Positions 16,847 to 25,355 of a DNA stretch of 64,000 nucleotides are shown here, piece after piece. The stretch spans positions 62,001 through 126,000 of the forward strand of contig JANQQI010000113.1 in NCBI GenBank assembly GCA_028285085.1, in the 5' to 3' direction. The translations under genes and the position numbers were made by a program. The stretch's first letter is position 1, and each line of letters starts with the position of its first letter. The notes below the pieces were generated by a model. That model had not been told where the DNA came from. It did not search any database and was given only the letters and a program-made list of their open reading frames with translations. This DNA comes from Saprospiraceae bacterium (GTDB taxonomy: Bacteria > Bacteroidota > Bacteroidia > Chitinophagales > Saprospiraceae).

Positions 16847-19354
16847 CTAAGGCTGCTTCCCAACAGAAATCAAGTTCGTAAACAGGCGGAATGCGCCGGG
16901 CACGCCAGCCGGCAATTCCCGAAACCAGGAGTAGCCCGAATAGATATAATGCCCTTTGCCGTAGCGCGCAACCAGTAATCCACCATCTTTGGGGGTTTCT
17001 CCAGGATCGTTACTCGACAAAATCGTTTCGTATTTTTCATCCCACTCGTTGGGGAAATATAGGCCGCGCTCTTGTACCCAACCTTCGAAATCTTTTTCAG
17101 TAATCTTGTTGGGAAAATTCAACACCGGATGATCCGGTTGCAGCATACGTACCTCAGCCTCTTCGACAGTTACCCGTTCCCGGGACAATTTTATGGGGTA
17201 AGGCGCTAAATCTTTGGTCACTAAGCGGTGGCTGGTGTTGTATTGAACAATCATCGTCCCCCCCTGCTCAACGTATTCCATCAAGCGAGGTTGGTAAAAC
17301 TTGAGACGATCCACCGTGTTGTAGGCACGGATGCCAAGGATTACAGCATCGAAGCGCCGTAGGTTCTCTGGCGTGATATCCCGATCTTCCAACAAGGTCA
17401 CGGTATAGCCAATTTGCTCCAGACTCTCGGGAATCGCATCGCCGGCCCCCATGATATAACCAATATTCTGACCGGCGCGCTGTAAATCAATGCGTACCAC
17501 TTCGGCATTAGCCGCTTCAAGCACAGTTTGGGTTGGAATATGATCGTATGCAATGATTTTAACCCCATCCGTATATTGTCGGCCATCAACATCCACGATC
17601 GCTTTGATCTTCGCTTTGGATTGCGTAGCTGATGGATATAGTTTAAAGGAAACACGTTGCTCTTCGCCTTTCAAGCTCAAGCTAAAATCCTGATAGGCAG
17701 GTTCAATACGCCAGCCCTCTGGATATTCAAGACTGATTTTTCCCTGCAGTTCTGGCTTACCAGCTTTCACCACCACATTGATGGTTTGCGGATCATCGCT
17801 GGCAAAGATGTAAATTTGTTCTTCAATATTAGCGAACACTTCCGGCATCACTTCGAAAGGGCGATAGGTCTCCCCCATCACCGGATCATTCTTTTTATAC
17901 ACAACCGGCAAGGTCATATCAAAGTCAACTCCCTTGATTTTGAAATCAAAACGGACTTTTAAATCGCGGGGCGTTTCCGGTAAGCCACGCATCAGCTGAT
18001 CCTCTACCGCATACATCCCTAGAGAAGCTTCCTGATTGAGCCAATATGGCGTCGTCAGTTGCATATCTTTGGGTAATCGGATATTTTGAAAATACTTAAA
18101 AGCCTGGTTGTTGACGAGCTCGTCAGCGAAGGTGGTATCGCGATCCAAAGGGTAATAAGTAAGTTTTTCCAAGACAACTTCTACCGGTGAGCGATTGATC
18201 GCCTCCAAGGTCAATTCGATTTCTTGGCCGGGTGTAGCCGAATAGTCGTTGGCCACCACTTCGACGTACATGGCCAGGCAAGATTGGATGACCTCTTTAA
18301 TCTCGGCCAGCTTTACCGTCCGCCAATAGCCTTCCGGTAAATCGCGGATCATTTGGTAAGCTTTCAGTAAATCATCGATACTAGCGTAGGGTTGATCGTG
18401 TCGGAATTCTTTATCGATTTTGCTAATTAGCTTTCCGATCGCAGCGCCGCCTTTTACCCGAGTCCAGGTGGTATTGATCCCTTCAAAAAGATTCGTTTTA
18501 TCCTTAGGCAGGTCACCTTTAAGCAATTCAAGGTATTCGTTGAGTGAGCCACGCGTACCGGTTGAGCCAAATCCCTGGCAGCGATGCATGCTCCGACTCT
18601 CCGCAGCAATCTCTGTATTTGATTTTCCTTTCAAAGGATAATACACCCCAACGTCTACGGTCAACAATTTCGATTTGTCCGCTTTCGCAAAATTTTCGCG
18701 GCTCCCGTAGAACCACCAAGACGTATTGAAAAACAAGCGTTTAGGCTGCCAGACGTCTACTTGGGATAATTGCTCAGGGTACACGGTTTTATCGCCCACC
18801 ATGTCAAAGGCCTCGTAAGATAACATAGCCGAGCTCGTGTGATGGCCGTGGGTACGTCCCGCCGATTTGTGATCAAACCGATTGATGATAATGTCCGGTT
18901 GAAACTTGCGGATAGCCCAAACGACATCCGAGAGCACCTCCTCCTTATTCCAAATGCGCAGCGTTTCGTCGGGATGCTTAGAATAACCAAAATCATTGGC
19001 CCGCGAAAACATTTGCTGGCCACCATCGACGCTACGCGCCATAAGCAACTCTTGGGTACGAATAACACCCAGCATTTCACGAATCTCGGGTCCAATCAAG
19101 TTTTGACCACCATCTCCTCGTGTCAACGATAGATAGCCCGTATTCACTCGGAGTTCATTAGACAAATAAGCGATTAGGCGAGTATTTTCATCATCGGGAT
19201 GCGCCGCTACGTAAAGCGCCGTAGCCAATACATTAAGACGTTTAATATCATCGTGAATATCGGCGGAAGTAGGTTTCTTCGGTGCTTGCGCCATTAATGA
19301 CATACCTAGGCTAAAGCAGAATAGCCAAAGAATAATTTTGTAAGGTCTCTTCAT
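16847..19354 (-). CDS. PIG-L family deacetylase with large C-terminal extension, secreted
   Basis: 835 residues from the ATG at 19354, which directly precedes a signal peptide ('MKRPYKIILWLFCFSLGMSL'); an ATG 33 nt upstream adds a non-signal-like extension and is less likely. The PIG-L/LmbE zinc motif AHPDDE lies at about residues 51-56, with 'RGDGGQNLIGPE' and 'HGHHTSSAMLS' following. PIG-L enzymes are zinc-dependent N-acetyl deacetylases of GlcNAc-type sugars. The ~550 residues after the catalytic domain include a beta-rich middle and a C-terminal Rossmann/GATase-like region ('AVILGIRAYNTVDRLKFY', 'GGTMIVQYNTSHR'). The large size is common in Bacteroidota members. The natural substrate is not evident. 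Confidence 0.85.
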   Translation of the reverse strand: MKRPYKIILWLFCFSLGMSLMAQAPKKPTSADIHDDIKRLNVLATALYVAAHPDDENTRLIAYLSNELRVNTGYLSLTRGDGGQNLIGPEIREMLGVIRTQELLMARSVDGGQQMFSRANDFGYSKHPDETLRIWNKEEVLSDVVWAIRKFQPDIIINRFDHKSAGRTHGHHTSSAMLSYEAFDMVGDKTVYPEQLSQVDVWQPKRLFFNTSWWFYGSRENFAKADKSKLLTVDVGVYYPLKGKSNTEIAAESRSMHRCQGFGSTGTRGSLNEYLELLKGDLPKDKTNLFEGINTTWTRVKGGAAIGKLISKIDKEFRHDQPYASIDDLLKAYQMIRDLPEGYWRTVKLAEIKEVIQSCLAMYVEVVANDYSATPGQEIELTLEAINRSPVEVVLEKLTYYPLDRDTTFADELVNNQAFKYFQNIRLPKDMQLTTPYWLNQEASLGMYAVEDQLMRGLPETPRDLKVRFDFKIKGVDFDMTLPVVYKKNDPVMGETYRPFEVMPEVFANIEEQIYIFASDDPQTINVVVKAGKPELQGKISLEYPEGWRIEPAYQDFSLSLKGEEQRVSFKLYPSATQSKAKIKAIVDVDGRQYTDGVKIIAYDHIPTQTVLEAANAEVVRIDLQRAGQNIGYIMGAGDAIPESLEQIGYTVTLLEDRDITPENLRRFDAVILGIRAYNTVDRLKFYQPRLMEYVEQGGTMIVQYNTSHRLVTKDLAPYPIKLSRERVTVEEAEVRMLQPDHPVLNFPNKITEKDFEGWVQERGLYFPNEWDEKYETILSSNDPGETPKDGGLLVARYGKGHYIYSGYSWFRELPAGVPGAFRLFTNLISVGKQP

Positions 19355-20106
19355 GGTAGTAAACGTTTGAGCTCGTTTCAGAAGCATTAAACTTCTTTAT
19401 TTATATGGTATTTTACATTTATGTAGAACTCTAAAAACCATTTTTAGTTTCGAATGCTGGGCACTACTCTACTTGACATTATCTAGCATTGAAAAATACG
19501 CTCTATCTCATTCATCATCACGAACAAATTTGGGCAAAAGACTTCGAAATGAGCATAGCATCCCTAAACCTTTTATTACAGATAGTGTTTTTGCAAACGA
19601 GGAGTCGATCGGGAGTAGCATAAAAATGGGCTTTGAGGGAGGGATCCCACCCACAGCCACCACCGCCGGCCGATTTCGACCGCAATATTTTTTTGGCATA
19701 TCACTTCCAGCCTTTGCCGGGAGCATTTTATGGACAAGAGGTCAAAACCAATAGTTTTCAGAAATATTCCTACTATCTATAGATTCCATTTTTCCAAAAT
19801 TCCATAAAAACATATTAAAAACAATCCAAACTGACCACTTAACTCATTGGCTATCAAAGAGAAAAAATTTTAAAAAAAGTACGTTTCCAAAATAAAAAAT
19901 CACCAATTGCGATCTCAAGTACCATTCGCCAGCATTCATTTGGACTTGGAAGGTAGAACATTTTCCAAATTGAGAGAATCACAGCCGCTGCTTTAACGAA
20001 GTTTTAAGAATTTTATCCTGTCTAAAAAAATAGTACATTTGCAATCGACTTGGTGTAAAAAGTACATTAACTAGTGCGGAACGCTTTTTGAACGAAAAAC
20101 ACCTTA
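19355..20106. other. Long intergenic region with GC-rich patch
   Basis: About 750 bases between divergent genes. Two short overlapping ORFs (19473-19754 plus, 19508-19726 minus) have no recognisable protein features and are not called. A GC-rich, purine/pyrimidine-skewed patch at about 19630-19740 stands out from the AT-rich flanks. It could be a degenerate insertion or a dispersed repeat. The promoter of the GH57 gene lies at the right end. Confidence 0.4.
20034..20041 (+). promoter_or_regulatory. -7 box (TACATTTG) of the GH57 gene
   Basis: TACATTTG fits TAnnTTTG and gives a leader of about 60 nt before the ATG at 20107. A T-rich TTTT (20011-20014) lies 19 nt upstream in the -33 position but lacks the G of the ideal TTTG. 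Confidence 0.55.
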
Positions 20107-22515
20107 ATGAATAAGAGCAATAAATACGTCTGCATACACGGGCATTTTTACCAACCACCACGCGAAAATGCTTGGCTGGAAGAAGTGGAAATGCAAGACT
20201 CTGCCGCCCCTTTTCACGATTGGAACGAGCGCATCAATTTCGAATGTTACGCCCCGAATACCGCGGCTCGCATTTTGGACGGCGATGGCTTCATCCGTAA
20301 GATTATCAATAACTATAAGCGTATTAGTTTTAATTTCGGTCCAACTCTTCTGAGTTGGATGGAGAAAGCTGATCCGACCAATTATCGTGCAATCATTAAT
20401 GCTGACCGGCAATCCCGGGATCGCTTCAGTGGACACGGTAATGCACTGGCCCAAGTACATAGCCACCTGATTGTGCCGCTGTGTAATCCCCGTGATAAGC
20501 GAACGCAAGTCATCTGGGGGATGCGGGACTTCGAACACCGCTTCGGCCGCAAAGCTGAAGGCATCTGGTTGGCAGAAACGGCAGCTGATACCGATACCCT
20601 TGAAGTATTAGCCGAAGAAGGTATTCTCTATACTATTCTGGCGCCACGCCAAGCAAAAGCCTTTCGTAAAATTGGGGATAAATCATGGACCTCAACCTCC
20701 GAAGCAGGTATCGATCCACGACGTCCCTATTTATGCAAACTGCCGTCCGGCAAAAGTATTGCTCTGTTTTTTTACGACGGTAATATTGCTCAGGATGTGG
20801 CGTTCAATGGCTTGCTCAACAATGGTAAGTCCTTTGCCAGCCGTTTACTCGAAGGTTTTACCGAGAGCGACGAGCCGCAATTGGTGCACATCGCTACCGA
20901 TGGCGAAAGCTATGGTCACCATCATCGCTACGGAGAAATGGCGCTTGCGAGCTGCCTAAACTACATTGAAGAGAACGGCTTAGCAGTCATCACCAATTAC
21001 GCTGAATTTTTGGAGAAATTTCCGCCGACCTTCGAAGCTCAAATCCACGATAATAGTTCCTGGAGCTGTGTGCATGGCGTAGAACGCTGGCGTAGCAATT
21101 GTGGCTGCCACACGGGAGGACGATCGGATTGGACACAAGCTTGGCGTACACCTTTGCGTGAAGCATTAGACTGGCTACGCGATCAGTTAGTGCCCATTTT
21201 CGAAAAGCAAGCGGGCGAAATGCTTAATGATCCCTGGCAAGCGCGTAATGACTACATCGATATTTTGCTCGATCGCAAAGAAACCCGCATCCAAGCATTC
21301 GTTGAACAGCAAGCGAAGCGGGAACTCACCAAGGCTGAAACAACGCACTTGATGCGTTTGATGGAAATGCAACGTAACGCTATCCTCATGTATACCAGTT
21401 GTGGTTGGTTTTTCGATGAAATTTCGGGGATTGAGACCAATCAGATTTTACAATACGCGCTCCGTGCGATCCACTATGCACAGCAAGTGAGCGGCAAAGA
21501 TTTTCATCCTAAGTTTCTCAAACAACTGGAAAAAGCCCCAAGTAACGTTTACGAAAACGGGGCTACGGCGTACAAAAACTATGTTGTACCCACTCAGGTG
21601 GGACTGACCCGGGCGGGTATGCACTATGCCGCTTCTTCTTTATTCGAAAGATATCCAGAGCAGCTTTCGCTATTCAATTACGAAGCCGTCAGCGAAGTAT
21701 TTGAACGTATTATCGCTGGTACACAACGCTTGGCGGTTGGGCGTGCCGTCATGAAATCCAAGATTACGCTATCCGAAAAGCAATTTAGCTTCGCGGTACT
21801 TTATCTCGGTCAGCAGAATATCATTGGTAACATTGCCACAGATATGGACCGCGATACCTTCGATCAGATGAAAAAGCGCATCACGGAGGCTTTCCGTTCA
21901 ACCAATTTGGGTGACGTCATTGCCATTATGCAAGAATACTTTGGCAAGGAAAAGTATACGATCTGGCATCTCTTCCGTGATGAGAAACGCAAAATTCTGG
22001 AGCAAATCACCGATCAGAGTATGCGTCAGGCGGAAAACACCTTCCGCGATATCTACAACGACAGCTATCAGCTCATGACCGGCATACTCCGCAGTGGGAT
22101 TCCGGTGCCGGTAACCTTCACCCATGCCGTGCAGCACGTCATCAATGTAGATTTACAACGTTTTTTCCAACAGGAGCGCCTCAATCCGAAAGAATTGCGA
22201 AAGCTTGCTTCGGAAATGCAAAAATGGAACGTCACTTTAGCTGATCCATCCGCTTTTGCGCTTGCGGCCGGTGAACGTATCTTCCTGGAAATCCAGAACC
22301 TCAAGGAATCGGATATCACCTTGGAGCAACTTCAAATTCTCAATGAGATCTTTGACCAGCTCGCCAAGATGAACGTTGAAGTGGATATTTGGCAAAGTCA
22401 GAATTTCTATTTCTACATGATGAAAGGTTTCAAAGCCGGGAAATGGGTTTTCGCTAGCGAAGATTGGCAACAGGCTTTCCAAAAACTAGGGGATCACTTG
22501 CGGATACGCGCTTAA
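20107..22515 (+). CDS. Glycoside hydrolase family 57 protein (alpha-glucan enzyme) with DUF3536 region
   Basis: 802 residues, no signal peptide, so cytoplasmic. The N-terminal ~300 residues form the GH57 fold: conserved region 1 'HGHFYQPPRENAWLEE', the nucleophile region 'GIWLAETAADT' with Glu157, and the acid region 'IATDGESYGHHHRYGE' with Asp265. The C-terminal ~450 residues correspond to the DUF3536 region found in long bacterial GH57 proteins. Family members act on alpha-glucans (amylase, amylopullulanase, 4-alpha-glucanotransferase or branching enzymes). The exact reaction is not predictable here; a role in glycogen or storage-glucan turnover is inferred. It is a single gene with its own promoter and no carbohydrate genes beside it. 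Confidence 0.88.
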   Translation: MNKSNKYVCIHGHFYQPPRENAWLEEVEMQDSAAPFHDWNERINFECYAPNTAARILDGDGFIRKIINNYKRISFNFGPTLLSWMEKADPTNYRAIINADRQSRDRFSGHGNALAQVHSHLIVPLCNPRDKRTQVIWGMRDFEHRFGRKAEGIWLAETAADTDTLEVLAEEGILYTILAPRQAKAFRKIGDKSWTSTSEAGIDPRRPYLCKLPSGKSIALFFYDGNIAQDVAFNGLLNNGKSFASRLLEGFTESDEPQLVHIATDGESYGHHHRYGEMALASCLNYIEENGLAVITNYAEFLEKFPPTFEAQIHDNSSWSCVHGVERWRSNCGCHTGGRSDWTQAWRTPLREALDWLRDQLVPIFEKQAGEMLNDPWQARNDYIDILLDRKETRIQAFVEQQAKRELTKAETTHLMRLMEMQRNAILMYTSCGWFFDEISGIETNQILQYALRAIHYAQQVSGKDFHPKFLKQLEKAPSNVYENGATAYKNYVVPTQVGLTRAGMHYAASSLFERYPEQLSLFNYEAVSEVFERIIAGTQRLAVGRAVMKSKITLSEKQFSFAVLYLGQQNIIGNIATDMDRDTFDQMKKRITEAFRSTNLGDVIAIMQEYFGKEKYTIWHLFRDEKRKILEQITDQSMRQAENTFRDIYNDSYQLMTGILRSGIPVPVTFTHAVQHVINVDLQRFFQQERLNPKELRKLASEMQKWNVTLADPSAFALAAGERIFLEIQNLKESDITLEQLQILNEIFDQLAKMNVEVDIWQSQNFYFYMMKGFKAGKWVFASEDWQQAFQKLGDHLRIRA

Positions 22516-22827
22516 GGTATTCTAAAAACGAACAATTATCTTGGGGTAACTGAGCCTTCTCAGTGCTTCTGATCTAGTTATCCGAGGCTAATCTGCCTTT
22601 TTCACATCATTGCTGTCCATTTTCACATTTACCGGAGATCACTATTCACCGATCTTACAGGCTGTAACGCGTATCTTATTTAGCGTACGGTAAAAGTCTC
22701 AATTTGCTTTGGTAAAGTTTGTGTCGCTCCACAGAGAGGAAGTAAGCCCTTTCGAGGATGCCATTTTCATTATTATAAATCATCCATAATGATTTGCCAA
22801 AGCACTCATTTTAAAATATATCTGATT
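22516..22827 (+). other. Intergenic region after the GH57 gene
   Basis: Holds an inverted repeat, GGGTAACT (22544-22551) with AGTTATCC (22576-22583), enclosing a smaller GAG/CTC pairing. A short AGGC/GCCT hairpin (22585-22598) runs into TTTTT and may be the GH57 terminator. The remaining ~200 bases show nothing recognisable. Confidence 0.4.
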
Positions 22828-23172
22828 ATGAAAAAGATTCAAATATTAGTGTACGGAAAGCATACTGAAATTCTGGAAACAGTATTACGACTGATTAATA
22901 ACAATGAGCAATGGCAAGGAGATGGTAGCACCGAAGAGGAGAAGGTGATTGAATTGTTTCAGCTCAACAAATACGATTTGGTGCTGCTCGGAGGTGGCAT
23001 TTCCGAAACCTCGGAGAAAAAAATCCGAGCGCTCTTTGGTCGGTTGAATGCTGAAATACCGATTATTCAGCATTACGGCGGTGGCAGTGGGCTGTTGAAA
23101 AGCGAGATTGAAACTGCTTTGCAGCAAATGCAGTCCAATCGTTTTCAAATCACGGATAATCCATTTGCCTAG
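22828..23172 (+). CDS. Small receiver-like (Rossmann) protein, possibly a degenerate response regulator
   Basis: 114 residues from the ATG at 22828 ('MKKIQILVYGKHTEILETV'); an ATG 39 nt upstream would add an unconvincing extension. The beta/alpha rhythm resembles a CheY-like receiver: an opening beta strand, the strand 'YDLVLLGGG' where the phospho-Asp strand would be, and 'EIPIIQHYGGGSG' near the expected switch strand. The acidic pocket and the phospho-acceptor Asp are not evident (GGG takes their place). If the fold is right, it is phosphorylation-independent. It stands alone between the GH57 gene and btaA. Function unknown. Confidence 0.55.
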   Translation: MKKIQILVYGKHTEILETVLRLINNNEQWQGDGSTEEEKVIELFQLNKYDLVLLGGGISETSEKKIRALFGRLNAEIPIIQHYGGGSGLLKSEIETALQQMQSNRFQITDNPFA

Positions 23173-23503
23173 CAGAGATCATTTTCCGCATGCACGTTTG
23201 GTTCACTTTGTGGGCTGAACGTGCATCTCTATCCAGCCTATAAAAATTATTCCACCCACCACTTTTTGGAAATGGCAACTTCTTCCTTCTGCTTTTCCCA
23301 GGCCCAATTATCAAAGCGATTAGGCCCGGAGCAGGGTTCTCACAATTCAGTGTTTCGCTTAGCGCCTGATTCTAAAAGCCTTTAATATTAAATTAATCCA
23401 ACCAACGATAAAGGAACAATTTCTTTATCCAAACTTAAAGGCAACACTACCACGAATACCAAGTTCACCTTCTACCTTTGATTATCAGATCAATTACTAC
23501 GTT
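23173..23503 (+). other. Intergenic region upstream of btaA
   Basis: Contains the hairpin at 23190-23226 and otherwise no coding signal. No Pho-box-like tandem repeat was recognised upstream of btaA, although phosphate control would be expected for this pathway; Bacteroidota Pho signals are not well known to me. Confidence 0.4.
23190..23226 (+). terminator. Hairpin after the receiver-like gene
   Basis: Perfect 9-bp arms ATGCACGTT (23190-23198) and AACGTGCAT (23218-23226) with a 19-nt loop, located 18 nt after the stop codon. There is no strong T-run, so the terminator role is inferred from position. Confidence 0.45.
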
Positions 23504-24661
23504 ATGAAGGTCATTTCCAACTTCCAAAATCGCATTTTTCAACTTATCCATAATCACAAACTAATTTATAATACCTGTTGGGAAGACCCTCGCTGCGACC
23601 GAATGCTGATGGACTTGGATGAAGATAGCGAAGTGGTAATGATCACTAGTGCCGGTGATAATGCACTAGACTATATGCTGGATCAGCCCACCAAGGTGCA
23701 CTGTGTCGATATGAACTATCGGCAAAATGCACTGCTGGAGCTGAAAAAAGCAGCCCTCACCCAATTAGAGCACGCCGAATTCTTCGCCTTCTTTGGCCAA
23801 GGGCGAACCTCACAAGCCAAGACCATTTATCAAGATCGGCTACGTAACCAATTGCCTGATTACGCGCAAAGCTATTGGGACAAATACATCAAGTATTTTT
23901 CGGGTAAAGGACTCCGTAAAAGTTTTTACTATCGCGGCACCTCGGGGCTACTCGCATATGGTCTCACTTCTTTTCTAAAAATGCGTAACCGCATCCACAA
24001 AAACGTACAGCAACTTTTTGCCGCTCAGGACCTGGAAGAGCAAAGTCGTTATTATGACTATCTGGAAAATCGCGTATTCAATCGTCCGCTACGTCTGCTG
24101 GTCAATAATCACTACGCCATGTGTTTGGCCGGCGTACCACGCAACCAACAAGAGCTCATCAATCAATCCTATGACGGTGGTCCACTGGAGTACATCCAGA
24201 CCAGCTTCCGTAAGATCTTCACTACCCTGGACATCAACGACAACTACTTTTATCAAGTGTATTTTCAAGGCCGATACACCGAGGAGTGCTGCCCGGAATA
24301 CCTCAAAGCGAAGCATTTTGACAGCTTACGCAAGCAACAATCGCGCATTCAAACCTATACGACGACCTTGAGTCAATTTCTGCACCAACAGCCCGGGCAG
24401 TACTCCCATTTTGTTTTGCTAGATCATCAAGATTGGTTGGCCGCCCACGATCGCCCGGCCCTGGAAGAGGAATGGCGCTTGATCTTGGCTAATAGCCGAC
24501 CGGGCACCAAAATTCTGCTCCGCTCTGCAGCTAAAGAAATCGACTTCTTCCCTGATTTTGTACTCGATCGCGTGGATTTTGACCAACCCGAAACCGAAAC
24601 AGCACACGAATTGGACCGCGTCGGCACTTATGCGAGTGTATACTTGGGCATCGTTCGCTAG
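23504..24661 (+). CDS. btaA: BtaA-like S-adenosylmethionine:diacylglycerol 3-amino-3-carboxypropyltransferase (DUF3419)
   Basis: 385 residues, cytoplasmic or membrane-peripheral. BtaA transfers the 3-amino-3-carboxypropyl group of SAM to diacylglycerol, making diacylglyceryl-homoserine, the first step of DGTS betaine lipid synthesis. Signature features: 'LIYNTCWEDPRCDRMLMDL' (about residues 20-38), the SAM-binding strand and loop 'MITSAGDNALDYML' (46-59), and 'VHCVDMNYRQNALLELKKAA' (65-84), which matches the family's acidic strand followed by N-x-x-Q. Length matches the family. The next gene is a BtaB-like methyltransferase after 97 nt, the usual partner, and a PlcP-like phosphoesterase follows convergently. 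Assignment rests on motif memory and gene order. Confidence 0.82.
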   Translation: MKVISNFQNRIFQLIHNHKLIYNTCWEDPRCDRMLMDLDEDSEVVMITSAGDNALDYMLDQPTKVHCVDMNYRQNALLELKKAALTQLEHAEFFAFFGQGRTSQAKTIYQDRLRNQLPDYAQSYWDKYIKYFSGKGLRKSFYYRGTSGLLAYGLTSFLKMRNRIHKNVQQLFAAQDLEEQSRYYDYLENRVFNRPLRLLVNNHYAMCLAGVPRNQQELINQSYDGGPLEYIQTSFRKIFTTLDINDNYFYQVYFQGRYTEECCPEYLKAKHFDSLRKQQSRIQTYTTTLSQFLHQQPGQYSHFVLLDHQDWLAAHDRPALEEEWRLILANSRPGTKILLRSAAKEIDFFPDFVLDRVDFDQPETETAHELDRVGTYASVYLGIVR

Positions 24662-24758
24662 ACTGATAAAAACCACTACTTCTACTTCAATCACATTACA
24701 ATCAAGTATCATCAAAACCCAACTACCACCGTCATCCAATTCTACCCAGCCCGCACGT

Positions 24759-25355
24759 ATGCGGCAGTACTACCGCTTCCAATCCCGCATTTATGATTCC
24801 ACTCGCTGGAGTTTCCTTTTTGGCCGAAAAAGCATTCTTCGGCATTTACAGCAAAAGGTCACCTATCCGCCCGAGCACATCGTAGAAATTGGTTGTGGGA
24901 CAGGTTTCAATTTAACTGCCATGGCACGCCTTTGGCCTGCCGCCAAGATTACCGGCTATGATGTCTCAGAGGACATGCTGTCCATCGCTCGTCAAAAAAC
25001 CAAAGTGTTGCCGCAAGTGCATCTCCGACAAAAAGCCTACGGCCCGGAGCACCCCGCACCGGGTTGCGATCTTATTCTGTTCTCTTATTCGCTGTCCATG
25101 ATCAATCCACACTGGCTCATTTTACTCGATCAAGCTATCAAGGATCTCCAGCCGGGAGGGCACTTGGCTTTAGTTGATTTTCACAGCACACGCTGGGGAT
25201 GGTTCCGACAACACATGAGCAATCACCACGTCCGCATGGAAGGGCATTTATTAGAAGCGATCCGAAAAAGTACGTTAGATATCAAGTTTAAATCCGTAAA
25301 GCGGGCTTATGGCGGCGTTTGGGAATATGTCCAATTAATTGCCCGTAAGGATTAA
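24759..25355 (+). CDS. btaB: BtaB-like SAM-dependent methyltransferase
   Basis: 198 residues from the ATG at 24759 ('MRQYYRFQSRIYDSTRWSFL'). The frame is open further left but runs through the end of btaA with non-protein-like sequence, so this start is preferred. A class I methyltransferase fold is shown by 'IVEIGCGTGFNL' (41-52, glycine-rich SAM loop), 'ITGYDVSEDMLSIAR' (acidic end of strand 2) and the later 'LQPGGHLALVDFHS'. BtaB methylates diacylglyceryl-homoserine three times to DGTS. Length (about 200) and position directly after btaA fit. Its stop codon overlaps the stop of the opposite-strand phosphoesterase by 4 bases (25352-25355). Confidence 0.8.
   Translation: MRQYYRFQSRIYDSTRWSFLFGRKSILRHLQQKVTYPPEHIVEIGCGTGFNLTAMARLWPAAKITGYDVSEDMLSIARQKTKVLPQVHLRQKAYGPEHPAPGCDLILFSYSLSMINPHWLILLDQAIKDLQPGGHLALVDFHSTRWGWFRQHMSNHHVRMEGHLLEAIRKSTLDIKFKSVKRAYGGVWEYVQLIARKD

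Noticed and set aside
19473-19754. Short opposing ORFs in the 19.4-19.8 kb gap
   Set aside because: They overlap each other on opposite strands, show no signal peptide, domain or compositional sign of coding, and lack a convincing start context.
23173-23503. Pho box upstream of btaA
   Set aside because: Looked for CTGTCAT-like tandem repeats and found none; absence is not decisive because Bacteroidota Pho sites may differ.
24558-24758. N-terminal extension of btaB overlapping btaA
   Set aside because: Translation is low-complexity and unlike a methyltransferase; family-like sequence begins at the ATG at 24759.
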